Source: Litsea cubeba (lineage: Eukaryota > Streptophyta > Magnoliopsida > Laurales > Lauraceae). From it: a stretch of DNA of 64,000 bases. Below the pieces are notes generated by a model that saw nothing but the letters and a program-made list of their open reading frames with translations, was not told the DNA's origin and made no database searches. The translations under genes and the position numbers were made by a program. Positions 33,878-45,301 of this stretch are shown one piece after another; the stretch's first letter is position 1, and each line of letters starts with the position of its first letter. The stretch is from the NCBI GenBank assembly GCA_012931725.1, contig CM022948.1, positions 45,265,898 through 45,329,897 of the forward strand. Reading direction: 5' to 3'.

Positions 33878-36800
33878 ATGGCTGCAAGTAAGTTCTCTTT
33901 TTCAAGAAAACTCCATTGTAGGAAATAGGATGATAAAAAGTTCTTTCTTTTTTTTTGTTTCTTTCTTTTCTTTTTATTTCTTTTTTCTTTTCTTTTTCAC
34001 GTGCTTTCTTCTTTTTTTTACACATTTTTTATTTTCTTTTTTTTTCATGCTTTCTTTTTTTTGGGTGTTTTTCTTTCTTTTTGTGGGCCGTACGGACAGA
34101 TCCGTATGGATTTGGCCGTACGACCACATGGCCTGTGGGCCAGTTTTTTTGTTTTCTTTCTCTCTCTTTTTTTTTGAGAAAGTTGTTTTTTTTTTCTTCT
34201 CTTTTTTTTTCTCATCATGATAATGCATTTTTCTAGCATACCAAGATGTTCATGCATGTATTTTTTTTGTAAATCGAATTGTAGCATGATGTGATAGCAT
34301 ACCTGAAAGTTTTTGCAAATTTGGGAATTTGGAGCTCGCAGTGATGTTGAGCCCTTCCTGGTTTTGCGGAGACTTTTAGGTTTTGAAAGTTTGGAGTTTC
34401 GGAGCTCGCAGCAATGTTGAGCCCATCTTCAAGCTTTCTATTTCTTTCGGAGTAGCTCCTTTTCTTCGGAATTGCCCCGGAATGATCATGTCAAAATTTC
34501 GCCATATTTTCCTTTAGCGAAATCCTATCATTTTGATGATCGATCTTTTTCTTTTCCATCCTTTGCAGGTGGTTCCTCCAGAACGAACAAGGGTAAAGAG
34601 CCTGCTACAAGCGTACCTCGTCGATCTGCTAGATCTTCTAATCCGGCCGTTCAGCAGGCTTGGGAGAAGGTCCGGTATGTTGAGAGAAACCTGGAAGAGT
34701 GTGACTCTCTCAACAAAGATGAGATGAGGCGGCGACTGATCGCTCTCAAGGGAGAGGAATTCTATAAGATCATGGTAAGCAGTCGTCCATGGGTGATGGA
34801 AGATCAGAGGGTTTTGCCCAAGCCTACCTTCTTCTTTGGTGATGCAGTCCCTGATGACATGACATACAAGAGGAGATGTTTTCAGTTCTCTTTCACAGTA
34901 GATGGTGAGAAAAAGACTGTTGCTACCCGGTCGACGTTTGATCGCACTGTCTCGATCATGAGCGTTGCCCCCACGTGCTCTAAGAGGGAAGATCCTCCAA
35001 GCTGGGTGAGAAGGACAAATGTAATCAAGACCGGGGTTTTTGTTGGAGGTTCTCCTGGATATGCGGAGAAGTCGCCTGTTGACATGGACATGTTGATGCC
35101 GGCCAGCGGCTACCAGTGCTCTGATTATCCGTCGGTCGATTTGGGACCGGTGGGCCTTGGCATTTTCAGCGGTGACGGCAGCAGTTGGGTGAAGCCTTTT
35201 CGACTTCGTGGCCGTTTTAGTGCTGACTCCGAGTGGAAGTCGTGGACTGATCATGTCCTGCTGATTGGTGGTGCCGTTTTGAAGGAAGCCAGGATTTTTG
35301 ATGCGGTCCGCGCCTTTAGGGAGACCGTGATCTTTTCCGACGAGGCCTTCATGGCTATGTCGGAGTCATTCCTTCCGCAAACCAATACCTTCGTTGTGAC
35401 GAATGGTGAGATTGGTTTCTCTTTGAAGGAGCTGAGCGCCATTACTGGATTACTTATCCTTGGCAAACTCTATGAGGAGTTTATGCCGATCGAGAGCGTC
35501 CTTGAGGAGCAGTCAGAGGAGTTTAGGGTTCTATACTTTCAGCTCGTTGCCTTCTATGATTTTTTGAAGGAGAAGGAAGGCTTAAAAGTTAGACAGCAGT
35601 TGGAAGAGTTTTAACTCTTCATCTTCTAACTTCTTTGAAAGTGGGGAGCCTTTTGATAGCATGACCCGGGAAGATAGGGCTAAGGATCCGGGTTCGAAGA
35701 AGATTTTGGCTATGCAAGAATAGTTGAGAGATTTCTATGCGAGTACAAACGCCATATGTCCTGACATTGTATTGCGGAGAGATCTCGCTGTTTACCTCAC
35801 TTATTGGCTTGGTGAGGCCGTTTTTGTTGAGGAGATGGAACGCACATATGGCCGCATTGTATTTTTTCGGCTTGTTAGATGGCGTTTGGAGAGCAGCTTG
35901 CTTTGGTGCCAGCTCTTTACTCCTACTTGTGTACCGAACTGCAGGCTGCTGCTTTTTTGGTTCGGCTTGGGCTCCCTATGAATAGGGTATTTTCAGCCCA
36001 TATCTTTATTCATGGTACGTGTACCACTATCCTGGCTTCCACCGGCTGGGTGTTGCACAGGATGATGATCCTCTGATGATTCCGCTGGCTAAAGGCAAAG
36101 CCGTGTCCGAATCACTTTTGTTTGCCCGCATGAGGATCCGACGATTAAGGGACATCGAGATGGGGCAATATTCAGTGAAGCTTTCTCCGGAGTTGCCAAA
36201 GATGGCTTTTGATTTTAGTGCCTCCCGCGACTCTACCAGGGCGGGGTCGGGAAGGCATTACTCCTTGACAAATGCAGAGAAGGAGTGGCTTTTCAGCATA
36301 CGTGTTGGCACGATGGTGTACCGCAGACATCTTTTCATCGACATCCAGCCGTATGTACCTTCTCGTTTTGCTCTGCAGTTAGGCTTTTCTCAAGGCGTTG
36401 TTGGAGCACCTTCAAGCATGGTGAAGCGCTTTGGAGGTTTACAGGATGGGAGAAACACATGGGCTTTCTATAGTGTTGAAGACACTACTGCCATGATCTT
36501 TTATCCTGTGTTGTCGACTTCCCGGACTGCCGGCTTCACGAAGTGGTTCGCGGAGAGCTTTTCGGCATATCAGGGGCTTTCCAAGAAGGAGCTTGATATG
36601 AAGCTGTCATCTGGAAAAGACCTTGGAAAGTCGGATGGCATTCGACGAGAGAAAGTTTGGGCCTTCCTTTCTGGAGAGAAGCACAAGATAGGCTTTCTCG
36701 GTGACCAGGGCGTCATTGGTTCTGAAGCTGTTCAAGAAATACCTGATGAGGCTTTAGAGCAGCTAGAATAGGAGGAAGCTGAGCTTGATGCTTGGATGCA

Positions 36801-38469
36801 AGCGGCATAGAGGCAAGTTTCCGTGGAGTCTACTGGTAAGAGTAGACCATCCAGTAAGGAGTCAAGTGGGAGACTTGACTCTGACAGTGGGTCAGGTTCC
36901 TCTAAGAAGCGAGCCCGCAGAAGTAAGAGGAAGAGGAGTCATCATCGCAGCAAGGGGCAACATGAAGGTTCTCCTGACATAGAAGTTCCTCTTACTATCA
37001 ATGAGGAGGTGCCAGGGAATGCTGATGAGCCTCCAGAAAAGAGAAGCCGAGAAGAAGAGGCCACCGATGAAGGTGTGATTCTTCCTCCTTCTCTTTCTGT
37101 TTCTTTCCATGGGATTTTTCCATGTTCTTATTTGCTTTCTTCCCCTGCTGCTTCCTTTTTTTTTTTAGCAGAGGATGAAGACTTGGCGATGCCTGAGGTT
37201 CCTGCCAATGAGGCGGTGACGGATCCTATTACGGCACCAGAAGAAGAACCGAGGGACTCTGGAGTGAATCCAGAATCTCTAATTGGTATGACTTCTTTTG
37301 CTTTTTTTTTCTGTGACTCGGTTTGCTAACATTTTTTCTTGTCAGCTGACTTGCCACAGGATTCCGATGACTTTGAACCATCGATGGATGCAAATGTTGA
37401 CGATGCTTCCGATGAGTTCATGTAGGAAGAGAGTGTTCCACCAGTCGTCGAAGAAGGTATTTTGTAGTAATAACCCTGATAATGATTTTCAAACAGGATC
37501 ATATTCATACCTTTTTGTGTTTCTTTGGCAGGTATTGAAGTGACAGAGGAGAGTCCGTCGCTTCCTTCAGAACCAGAGCAAGGGATGCCAGAGGTTGATC
37601 CAGAGGTAGAGACTCTTGTAATCAATTCTGACACTATGGAGGAGGTACCTCGTGCGGAGATTCCTTCCCCAGCAGCTCCAACTGGAAAGAGTTCTTTTGT
37701 TCCTCTTCCAACCGGGCATGATATGAGCAGCCGACCGACGGAGCGGGGCGAATCTTCAGCTGGGCCATCTCTTCTTTTTGCGAAGAAGGTGGTGGTGCGA
37801 GTTCTGAGCTCTTCGATTGAGACTCTCCTTGCTGGACACTTGGATGCCGGATTTGGCATGATCCAGCATGTGCAGGAGATTCTCGGTGATGCCGAAGAGG
37901 CTGGTGTGGATGTCACAGGTGCCAGGGCGATCGTTGATAGGATCATTGCACTGGGTGACAAGTGGTTTGAGACCATGGGTTTTGCTGATGACCAATTCTT
38001 CTAGGAGATGTTCCTGGACCCTGCTGATAAGGCTAAGTCTAACCTGAATGAGGCTACACAAAGCAGGAAGCAGATAGTCCGAGAGAAGAACTTAGAAGAG
38101 CTAGCCATCATTAGGCTGACACATGACCTTAACATCCTTGATAGGGAAGTCGATGAGGCCAGGAAACGTCTTGAGCATTTAAAGGTACAAGTCACTGCCA
38201 AGTGGACTGCTATAACAGAGGCTCGCGACAGGGAGAGTACTCTGATTCGCTGGGTTGCAGATGCTGATCGAGTCCTTGAAAAGAAGTTTCAAGAAGACAA
38301 ACAATGGCAAACTGCTCGGGATGAGCTTCCCGGTGTGAAAGAAGGGTTGCAGCCTTCTCTAACATCTAATGGCAAGTTCCTAAAGAAGCGTGCCCTGGAA
38401 ACTCTGACGGCTGAGGCCAAAAGTTTGCTTAAGGAGCTCAAATTTTGGCTAGAGACCATTTTTCGCTGA
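33878..38469 (+). pseudogene. Antisense plant-mobile-domain-like gene, copy A (heavily damaged)
   Basis: Five-exon model by alignment to copy C: exon 1 33878-33887, exon 2 34569-37072, exon 3 37169-37285, exon 4 37346-37456, exon 5 37532-38469. All junctions keep GT-AG and phase 1. Exon 2 opens with GSSRTNKGKEPA and is intact to a frameshift near 35590. Later lesions include stops at 36769, 37423 and 38002. Domains match copy C: SLKELSAITG block, PYVPSRFALQLGFSQGV block, Lys/Arg-rich stretch, C-terminal coiled coil. This is the most decayed copy and unlikely to make full-length protein. Confidence 0.75.
34081..34142. repeat. GC-rich palindrome cluster in intron 1, copy A
   Basis: Degraded version of a CCGTACGG palindrome cluster that is perfect in copy C (58003-58062), embedded in long T runs. 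Confidence 0.6.
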
Positions 38470-39862
38470 GCTCCTGTTTTTTGTATCAGAAACTATCCTT
38501 CTTTTTTTTTTTGGTACCACATGTATTTTTTGGTACTCTTTTTTTTATAGTGCTTGTGAACACTTTTTTTCTGGTACCACATGTATTTGTTTTTTGTACT
38601 CCATTTTTTGTTCTCCCTACGCTCACTTAAATCTTTTTGTGATGAAAGCAATTGCTAAATGGGATTTGATCAAAAGCTTGTCATTTTGTGAAAATCTTTT
38701 ATCAAATGATTGTTTTGGCATGGGACCCAGATTTTGTTTGTGGCATGGAAGCCGATTTTGGCATGAGAGCCAGTTTTGTGGCATTGATAGCCGATTTTGT
38801 GGCATTGATAGCCGGTTTTGGTGGCATTGATAGCCGGTTTCATTTTGTGGCATTGATAGCCGAGTTTTTTGAAAACCTAGTTTTGATTTGTGGCATTGAA
38901 GGCCGGTTTTGTTTTGTGGCTTTGATAGCCGATTTGTGGCATTTATAGCCTGTTTTGGTGGCATCTATAGCCGGTTTTGGTTTTCAAAAATGCAAGTATC
39001 GACTAAAAGTTGCCTCCCTGTTGAATGGTCTTGCAAGTATCGTTGGAATGTCGCATCCTTGATCATTCAGTTGCGAGTATCGACGGAATGTCGCATCCTC
39101 GTGGATTTGGGTGCAAGTATCGATGGAATGTCGTATCCTTGCTTTTCAAAAATTTTAGTTTTGCGGGTATTGACTTGATGTCGTTTCCCCATGATTTTTG
39201 AAATCTGTGGTTTTCTCGAACCTTTGGGTTATGGATATCAACTGCAATGTTGCGTCTCCATGGTTTTTCGGTTTTTTTCGAACCTTTGAAATTTGGGTTG
39301 TGGCTATCAACTGAAATGTTGCATCTCCACGGTTTCTTGGTTTTTTCGAACCTTTGAAATTTGGGTTGTGGATATCAACTAAAATGCTGCGTCTCCACAG
39401 TTTTGGATTTTGCAAGTATCGACGGAATGTCACTTCCCTACGATTTTGGAAGTGTCAAACGTGGTTCGCATGCTTCCGATTTATGCGAGTATCGACTAAT
39501 CGTCGCTTCCCCGCGGCTTTTTGAAAAAACCATTTTTTGTTTAAAGACACGAGGGTCATAAGTTTTGACCTAAAGCCATTTTGGCGGTAAAAGGCAGGGT
39601 GGACTAGGGTGGAAATCCCTGAATCCGGATTTTGTTTCAAACCATGAATTTTGGGTTCACGGGTTGAGAATTTTGGTCAAGTTTGGAAAGGTTCCTAAAC
39701 TTGGATTTTTGAACAATGAAATGATGAAAGTAAGCATTGTTTAAATTTCTAGAAATTTCAACATTTGATATGAAAATTCTAAAAGGAGTGGGTTTAGCGA
39801 GCGAGTACCTGGAAACCGATTTTGGCCGTACAGGCATTGCTCTTACCCAGTTGGGTAAGTCT
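38470..39862. repeat. Four tandem arrays between antisense gene and pol, element A
   Basis: No gene. In order: units with GGTACCACATGTATTTTTTG (about 38505-38615); a GGCATTGATAGCCGGTTTTG array (38715-38985); a GCAAGTATCGATGGAATGTC array (38990-39150); and GGATATCAACTGAAATGTTG units of about 70 bp (39225-39435). The rest to 39862 is unique sequence conserved in B and C, just downstream of the minus-strand integrase stop. Confidence 0.8.
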
Positions 39863-40403
39863 TCAAGGGTAGTACCGCTTTAAGAACTTACCGTTGATGG
39901 GCATCATACATGTGTCACCCTCCATGTTTAGGAGTGCGTATGCGCCATTGGAGAAAACCTTGTCAATGACGTAGGGTCCCTCCCATTTTAGCTCAAACTT
40001 GCCTTTGGGCTTGTGAGCGAAGATCATTGGTCTTTTTACCGCGAGAACCAGGTCACCCTTTTTGTAGGCGCATTGCCTTACCTTTTTGTTAAAAGATCCT
40101 GCCATGCGTGCTTGGTAAAGTTCAAAGCTTTGTCGAGCTTCGAGCCGTCTCTCATCAAGATTGTCCAGCTCATGGAGTCGCAATTTGACATTGCTTTCTT
40201 GAGTCATGTCATTTTGCCCTCAAGGAAGGAATTTGTACTTCCAAGGGTATGACAGCTTCGCATCCATAGACCAAGGAGAATGGTGTGCTATGGGCTGGTC
40301 CTTGAACGGTGGTTCGATGGGCCCACAAAGCTTCAGACAGTTTGTCACTCCAGTCTCTTTTGTGACTAGAGACCATTTTCTTGAGGATTGTGCAGAGTGT
40401 TTT
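39863..40403 (-). pseudogene. Integrase C-terminal fragment of element A
   Basis: Minus-strand frame 40207-39863 encodes the end of a gypsy integrase (KKGDLVLAVKRPMIFAHK, KWEGPYVIDKVFSNGAYALL). Upstream, more integrase is readable to 40403 (VYGCEAVIPLEVQIPSL) with a stop and a small deletion. The element is cut at 40404 by TGTAGGACCCC. The homologous part of B continues uninterrupted. Confidence 0.8.
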
Positions 40404-41735
40404 TGTAGGACCCCAACCCCTAATCCTCGTGTTTTGTGTTGTCTTAGATGTGTTTTAGCTTTTTGAGTGAGATTATAGTTGGTTTGACTTCGTTTGTGAG
40501 TTGGGTTAGATTTTTCATAGCTTTGGAGAACTTTGAGAGTCCTTGAGTTTAGTTTGACCCGGGCCGGGGTGGTCCGTGTGTTTAGTACTCTTGTGAGAAT
40601 TTACTCTTGGTTTCGAAAAATTCCGATTTTTACTCCTTTTGACTAGTTTTATTAATCTCAACAACTTTCATGTTTTATTTGTTTGAATTTGAAACTCAGA
40701 AATCACGATTTTCGAGAAAAAAGGGGAAAAATGGCTTTTCACACCAAATCTGAACTCAAGTTTCGAAATTTCAAAACTATGTCAAATTTATACTTTTTAG
40801 AAACTAAATTTTTAAAGGATCATTTTACTTTTCTTCGTCGATCTCATCCGGGCCCACAAAATTAGGTTTTAGCCATTAAAATTCAGCAGTCATGGGCCCA
40901 CTTTTGAGTCACTTAAGTTAGTCCTCTTCCCCCTCCCATCGTTCATTTCTTCCTGCAACCAAAAAAATTTCTGCAACAGAGCTGAAAGGAGAGCTCTTCT
41001 TCTCCAAACTTCCCCCTCTTGCATGCCTTAGCTAGGAAGCTCCAAATCAAGATCTGATTTCACCATTCTCTTCCTCTCTTCTCAAGCTTTAGCTGGGTAA
41101 CTCTTTTGAAAGATTTTCTGCAACTCTTATTCTTCTCCCAGCTGGTCCCTTCCTGTTCAGCTAGCTATAGGTTAGAGCTTCATTTCCCCTCTTCCATGGA
41201 GTTCTTTTAGCTCATGTAGAGCTTGTTTTTCATACATGCAAACCCATTTTCGAAATGGGGGTTTTGTTTGTTCAAAATGATGATATTTGAATGGATTTCT
41301 CGGTGCTTTTTGTAGAGCTCGGTTCAGCTATAGGAAGAGATCCTTGAGGAGATTTTTGGTTTGACATTGGGCTAAGGCAAGTGAATAAACTGGTTTGAAT
41401 GCAAGTTAATGAAATAATGTTTCTTATTTAAAGCTTAATTTGAAATAACCATGTCTTTTCTTTCATTTTCATTGGCTATATATACGAATTTGGTTTCATA
41501 AAGGTTTTAATGTTCAGCTGTGATTAGTTTTTCTACAATGTTTTAATTTTCTGTTACATTCAGATTCCAACCAGCTTAGTGTTTTGTTAACATTCAGATC
41601 TCTGCAGGATTTTTCTTTGTGTGTAAATGAATTCAGATTTCTGCTAGGGTTTTAGTGTGCAAATGAGTTTGGATTTCTACAGGAATTTTGTGTACAACTG
41701 TGTTCAAAATTCATGCAGTCTTAGTGTCCAGCTGT
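40404..41735. mobile_element. Fragment of an unidentified LTR (X)
   Basis: Starts TGTAGGACCCCAACCCC, a form typical of plant gypsy LTR starts, exactly where element A's integrase breaks off. It shows no similarity to A/B/C and no coding domain. 40920-41200 is pyrimidine-rich and leader-like. It ends where B's LTR begins (41736). The simplest reading is that X inserted into A and B into X's LTR; the right half would lie beyond the window. Confidence 0.5.
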
Positions 41736-44176
41736 TGATGGACCAGCGCATTCTGCTCGCTCGGTTCTACCGAGGTCGGCGGACGTGGGAGTCCGTTTGG
41801 GTCTGACCCTTTGGTAAGTGGGGGGCAGAGGCGTGCATCAACATTTCATTTGTGTGGGTGTGCCAGATTTTCTATTTTACGTGGAATTCCAAGTGGTGAT
41901 CCGGAGATCAACCTTCGCAAGTAAAAAGGAAATCAACTTCTTTCAAGTTTTCCATTACACATATATTTAAGAAAAGAGACATTTTCTTGATTTGCCGTGA
42001 AAGGCGATTTTTTGGCAATTATAGCCGATTTTGGCGTTTATAGCCTATTTTTGGCGTTTATAGCCGATTTTGGCGTTTATAGCCGATTTACAATCCTTAT
42101 CAATAATGAAAGACAAGAATTGTGTATTTTGTCTCTTTTGAAAAAATACAAACTACAATGAAAAGCAAGAAAAGGAGGATCTAACTTCTCAAGAGATTGT
42201 GGGGGACCCGTTCAGATTGACGGTCGCAAGCCATATGTGGACTTCGCCATCATCCATGCAGATGAGAACAGAGGATGCTATTGATTCGGTTGGCTTGGCT
42301 ATAACCTCAGGTTTTTAGAGGACAAAGACCAAAAGGAGGTCCTATCTCCAATAAAAAACCAAGTAGACGGGCTGAAAAGCCACGTCTAAGCCATTGGAGG
42401 CAGAAGGAGAAGGCAAGGGCCTAGGGGGGGGTATCCCCCAAGGGACTTTTGTCACCTTGTAGCGGTGGTTGGTGTAGAACTTCCGCGGAGTTTTCTCTTT
42501 CTTTCTCTGGATTTCTGTGCTTTTTTTTTATTTGAGATCTGTCTTGTTTTTCCGATGATCTCTGTGATTTTTCCGATCTGGAATTCTTTGGAATGCTCTC
42601 CTATTTATAGGCTTTTAGGTAGCCATTTAGGAGGATTTATGAGCCTTAATTGTCATAAAGCTACATAAAGGGAGGAGTTACAAGATTGAATTCTTTATTT
42701 CATAACTCCTTTTTCTTGGCTTTTGATTGGCCAGAGGAGATTGAGGGCTTTTAATCGCCTTTAATCGCGATGATGGGAGGAGTTTCATGGGTTAAATGCC
42801 ATGAATCTCTTGACTTGTAACTCCCGGATGCTTGCTTCTGATTGGGCCTTCCAAAGAAATGAATTAACGACTGTAATAAAGCTAGTCAATTAATCGCATT
42901 AAGTGGTCGCCGAGCAGTTGAAGAGTCCCGGGCCGTGCCGTGTCTTTTGGGATTCTTCTGGCGATGATCAATGATGGATCTTCATATAAATCGGCATCAG
43001 ATGACCATGTAATTTCAGGTATTGGTTGCCAATAGCGGGTCGGTGCCTTCTGTCCTGTCGATTTCTCGATCGGTTGGGTAGAAAGCACACTTTTTGGTTG
43101 ACCGGTTGGTGATCAATGTTGATTTCGATACTCTTGATGATTGACCCGTCTTTTTGATGGATGTCAGAGGATTTGGTATCTCAAAAGTATGAATTTTGAA
43201 AAATCAGAGGAGTCGGACGCTTCGATTCGCGAAGAAACGGCAAAAAACGGGGTTCCCGGGACCCTCCCGGCGATCCCGGGCTCCAGGGTCGCCGGCGACC
43301 CTTAGGGGGTGTTCCCCCTTTTTGTCCCGTTTTGTGTCCGTTTTTGCTATTTTTTTATTCTTTTTCTTCTATACTTTTCCTTGACATTTTTGATCATTTA
43401 TTGGCATGATTTCCCTATAGAAAACCTGATGAGAATCCTTGCATTTTATTTTTCAAAGTTTCCAATTTTCTGAGAAAGCCGAGACTTTGTCGCGCAAAGC
43501 TGCCGATTTTCTGTCAGAAGCTGAAACTGGGTCAAACGATGTCGGAATGACCTAAAATTTGAGGTGAAGCCTGCTGAGTAATAAATAAGACCAACCATAG
43601 GCTTTTGTTTAAGTTTTAAAGACGTTTGGGGTCTTATCACTAGTTGACTTATTTTCGTCGCGATGAAGACGTCTCGGCTTGATGTGCGGTCAACCGGTGT
43701 TCGATTAACTTGAAATTTGACAGGGAACCTATTGGAGTCATTTTAAGATGATCCATAGGCTCTGTCTTAGAAACGATGGTCCCGGGGTGCTTCGCCGCAG
43801 AGAGGCCTGATTTGGCTTTCGAGCGTCAAAGTCTGGTCAAATGTTGTCGAATTGACCTGAGATTTGACGTGTAGCCCTTTGGATGTATTTTGAGACCATC
43901 CATCGGCTCTGATCGAAGATTTGGTGTCTCTGATGCTTTCGCCGCCAGGAGCTCCTTTTCAACTACCGGAGAAGCGAAGCTAGGCCAAATGATTTTGAAA
44001 TGGCCCGAAACTTCTTGTGTACTCCTCTTTTGGCTGTCTTGAAGGATCTTGCAGTTTTTGTTTGATTCTGACAAGATTTGATTATTTAGAAGTAGCATTG
44101 CCTGTATATGGCAGGTTACGACTTCATGTAGCTTTTTGGATCTTGAAGAGGCAAAGTCACATTTTTGGTGTCAACA
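41736..44176 (-). repeat. 3' LTR of element B
   Basis: 2441 bp, from TGATGGACC to TGTCAACA on the plus strand. It contains a TATAGCC motif array (42001-42090), a G/C-run hairpin (42419-42443), a TATA-like CCTATAAATAG on the minus strand (about 42600-42611), the palindrome GGTCGCCGGCGACC (43287-43300) and four 150-bp module cores (43546, 43704, 43851, 43999). Confidence 0.85.
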
Positions 44177-44193
44177 AATGCCCCCTCGAGGTG
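44177..44193 (-). other. Polypurine tract of element B
   Basis: CACCTCGAGGGGGCATT on the minus strand, directly before the LTR start TGTTGACACC. Confidence 0.85.
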
Positions 44194-44399
44194 CAGCGAC
44201 GAGTTGCTTAACTTTTGCAGTCGATGTGCCTCAAAGAGATTTATGAAGGAGAGCTTGTGACTTGACCAAGAGTTTTTGAGCAGTCTTTATTTTTGGTATT
44301 TGTAGCCTTTTGAGCTTCCAGGGGAATTTTATGGTAGTGAAAGGCATCACATACCATCTCCAGTCAAAGTTTTGAAGATGACATCAGGGATATGGATTT

Positions 44400-45110
44400 G
44401 GGTTTTAACCTTATGACCTAACAAGCTGTATGTGGCAGGTTACGGGGTCGGGTTTGGTTTTGACCGTGTGACCCAACAAGCTGTATGTGGAATGTTGGGG
44501 GATCAATTTTGGTTTTTGGTTTTGGTCTTATGACCTAACAGGCTGTATGTGGCAAGTTAGGGGACCAGGATTTGGTTTTGAATTTTGCAGAATGTCAATT
44601 TCAAGATTTTGGCTCAATTTGGTAGATGAGGCTGGATGGTTTGATTTCTGGAAGCTCATGGGGCTTGGAATTCTCTTTTATATGGTCGAATCAACTCAAA
44701 AGAGGCATGGAACCATTTTTGTATGCTCTTAGTAAGAGGGATTTCTCTTTGACTAAAAGCCCAAAATTTTTTTTTTTTAGTGCCTAGGTGGTCAAACCTG
44801 GCTCATATGGGCTAACCCATGGGACCTTAAGCTTTTGAAATGGCTTAGATCTCATATGGTGTCATTTTTATAAAGAATATCCAAAAATATCTCCTTTGGA
44901 TAGAGAATATCTAAGAATATCTTTACTTGGAGAGAATCTCTCATGTTTCCTTTATTTTGGGAGAGAATATCTCAAGATATCTTCCTTTGGGAAAGAATCT
45001 TTCATTGATCCTATCTTTTGGGAGAAAATCTCTCATTGATTTCTTTTTGGGAGCGAATCCCTCGAGATATCTTTCTTTTGGGAAAGAATCTTTCTAATTT
45101 CTTTCTTTTG
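44400..45110. repeat. Two tandem arrays upstream of the antisense gene, element B
   Basis: Three units of the roughly 58-bp AAGCTGTATGTGGC repeat (about 44408-44570), one fewer than in A and C, then the GAATATCTCAAGATATC array (about 44870-45100). Confidence 0.8.
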
Positions 45111-45172
45111 GTAAGGTTACTAACTAGTAACTCTTACCTCTTTCTTCTTTCCTTCTTTCGTTTGCTCTCTTC

Positions 45173-45180
45173 TATAAAAG
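45173..45180 (+). promoter_or_regulatory. TATA box of the antisense gene, element B
   Basis: TATAAAAG on the plus strand, 129 bp before the ATG at 45302. Confidence 0.6.
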
Positions 45181-45301
45181 CAAGGAGGAGGTTGGATCTC
45201 TTGCTCTTATTGCTTTCTTTTGCAACAATCCCAAGTGGGCTTCAAGACCAAGAGTTCTTCTTCTTCAAGATCTTCAAGACTTTTCTTCTTCTTATCTATC
45301 A

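Larger units (their letters stand above)
11274..40403 (-). mobile_element. Element A: Tat-lineage gypsy element, LTR split by a Tekay insertion, truncated
   Basis: Minus-strand element. Visible parts, left to right: 3' LTR (11274-13859 and 32246-32705, split by the Tekay element), purine tract, repeats, an antisense gene (33878-38469), repeats, and the C-terminal part of integrase (39863-40403). It stops where another LTR (X, TGTAGGACCCC) begins at 40404, so RT, gag and the 5' LTR lie elsewhere. The left target-site half would be CCCAG (11269-11273). Its lineage follows from element B, the same family, which keeps both RNase H domains. Confidence 0.75.

Noticed and set aside
33594..34236. Phe/Ser-rich frames up to 279 residues upstream of each antisense gene (also 45018-45698, 57425-58264)
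   Set aside because: Translations of T-rich leader and intron 1; low complexity, overlapping in all three frames, and crossing the conserved splice donor.
34793..34800. GTAAGC after the exon 2 ATCATG as a further splice donor
   Set aside because: The frame continues open through it in copies A and C with conserved protein sequence, and no matching acceptor was found.
38715..39435. Short regular repeats considered as a CRISPR-like array
   Set aside because: Units are contiguous and degenerate, with no unique spacers of even length, in a plant retrotransposon.
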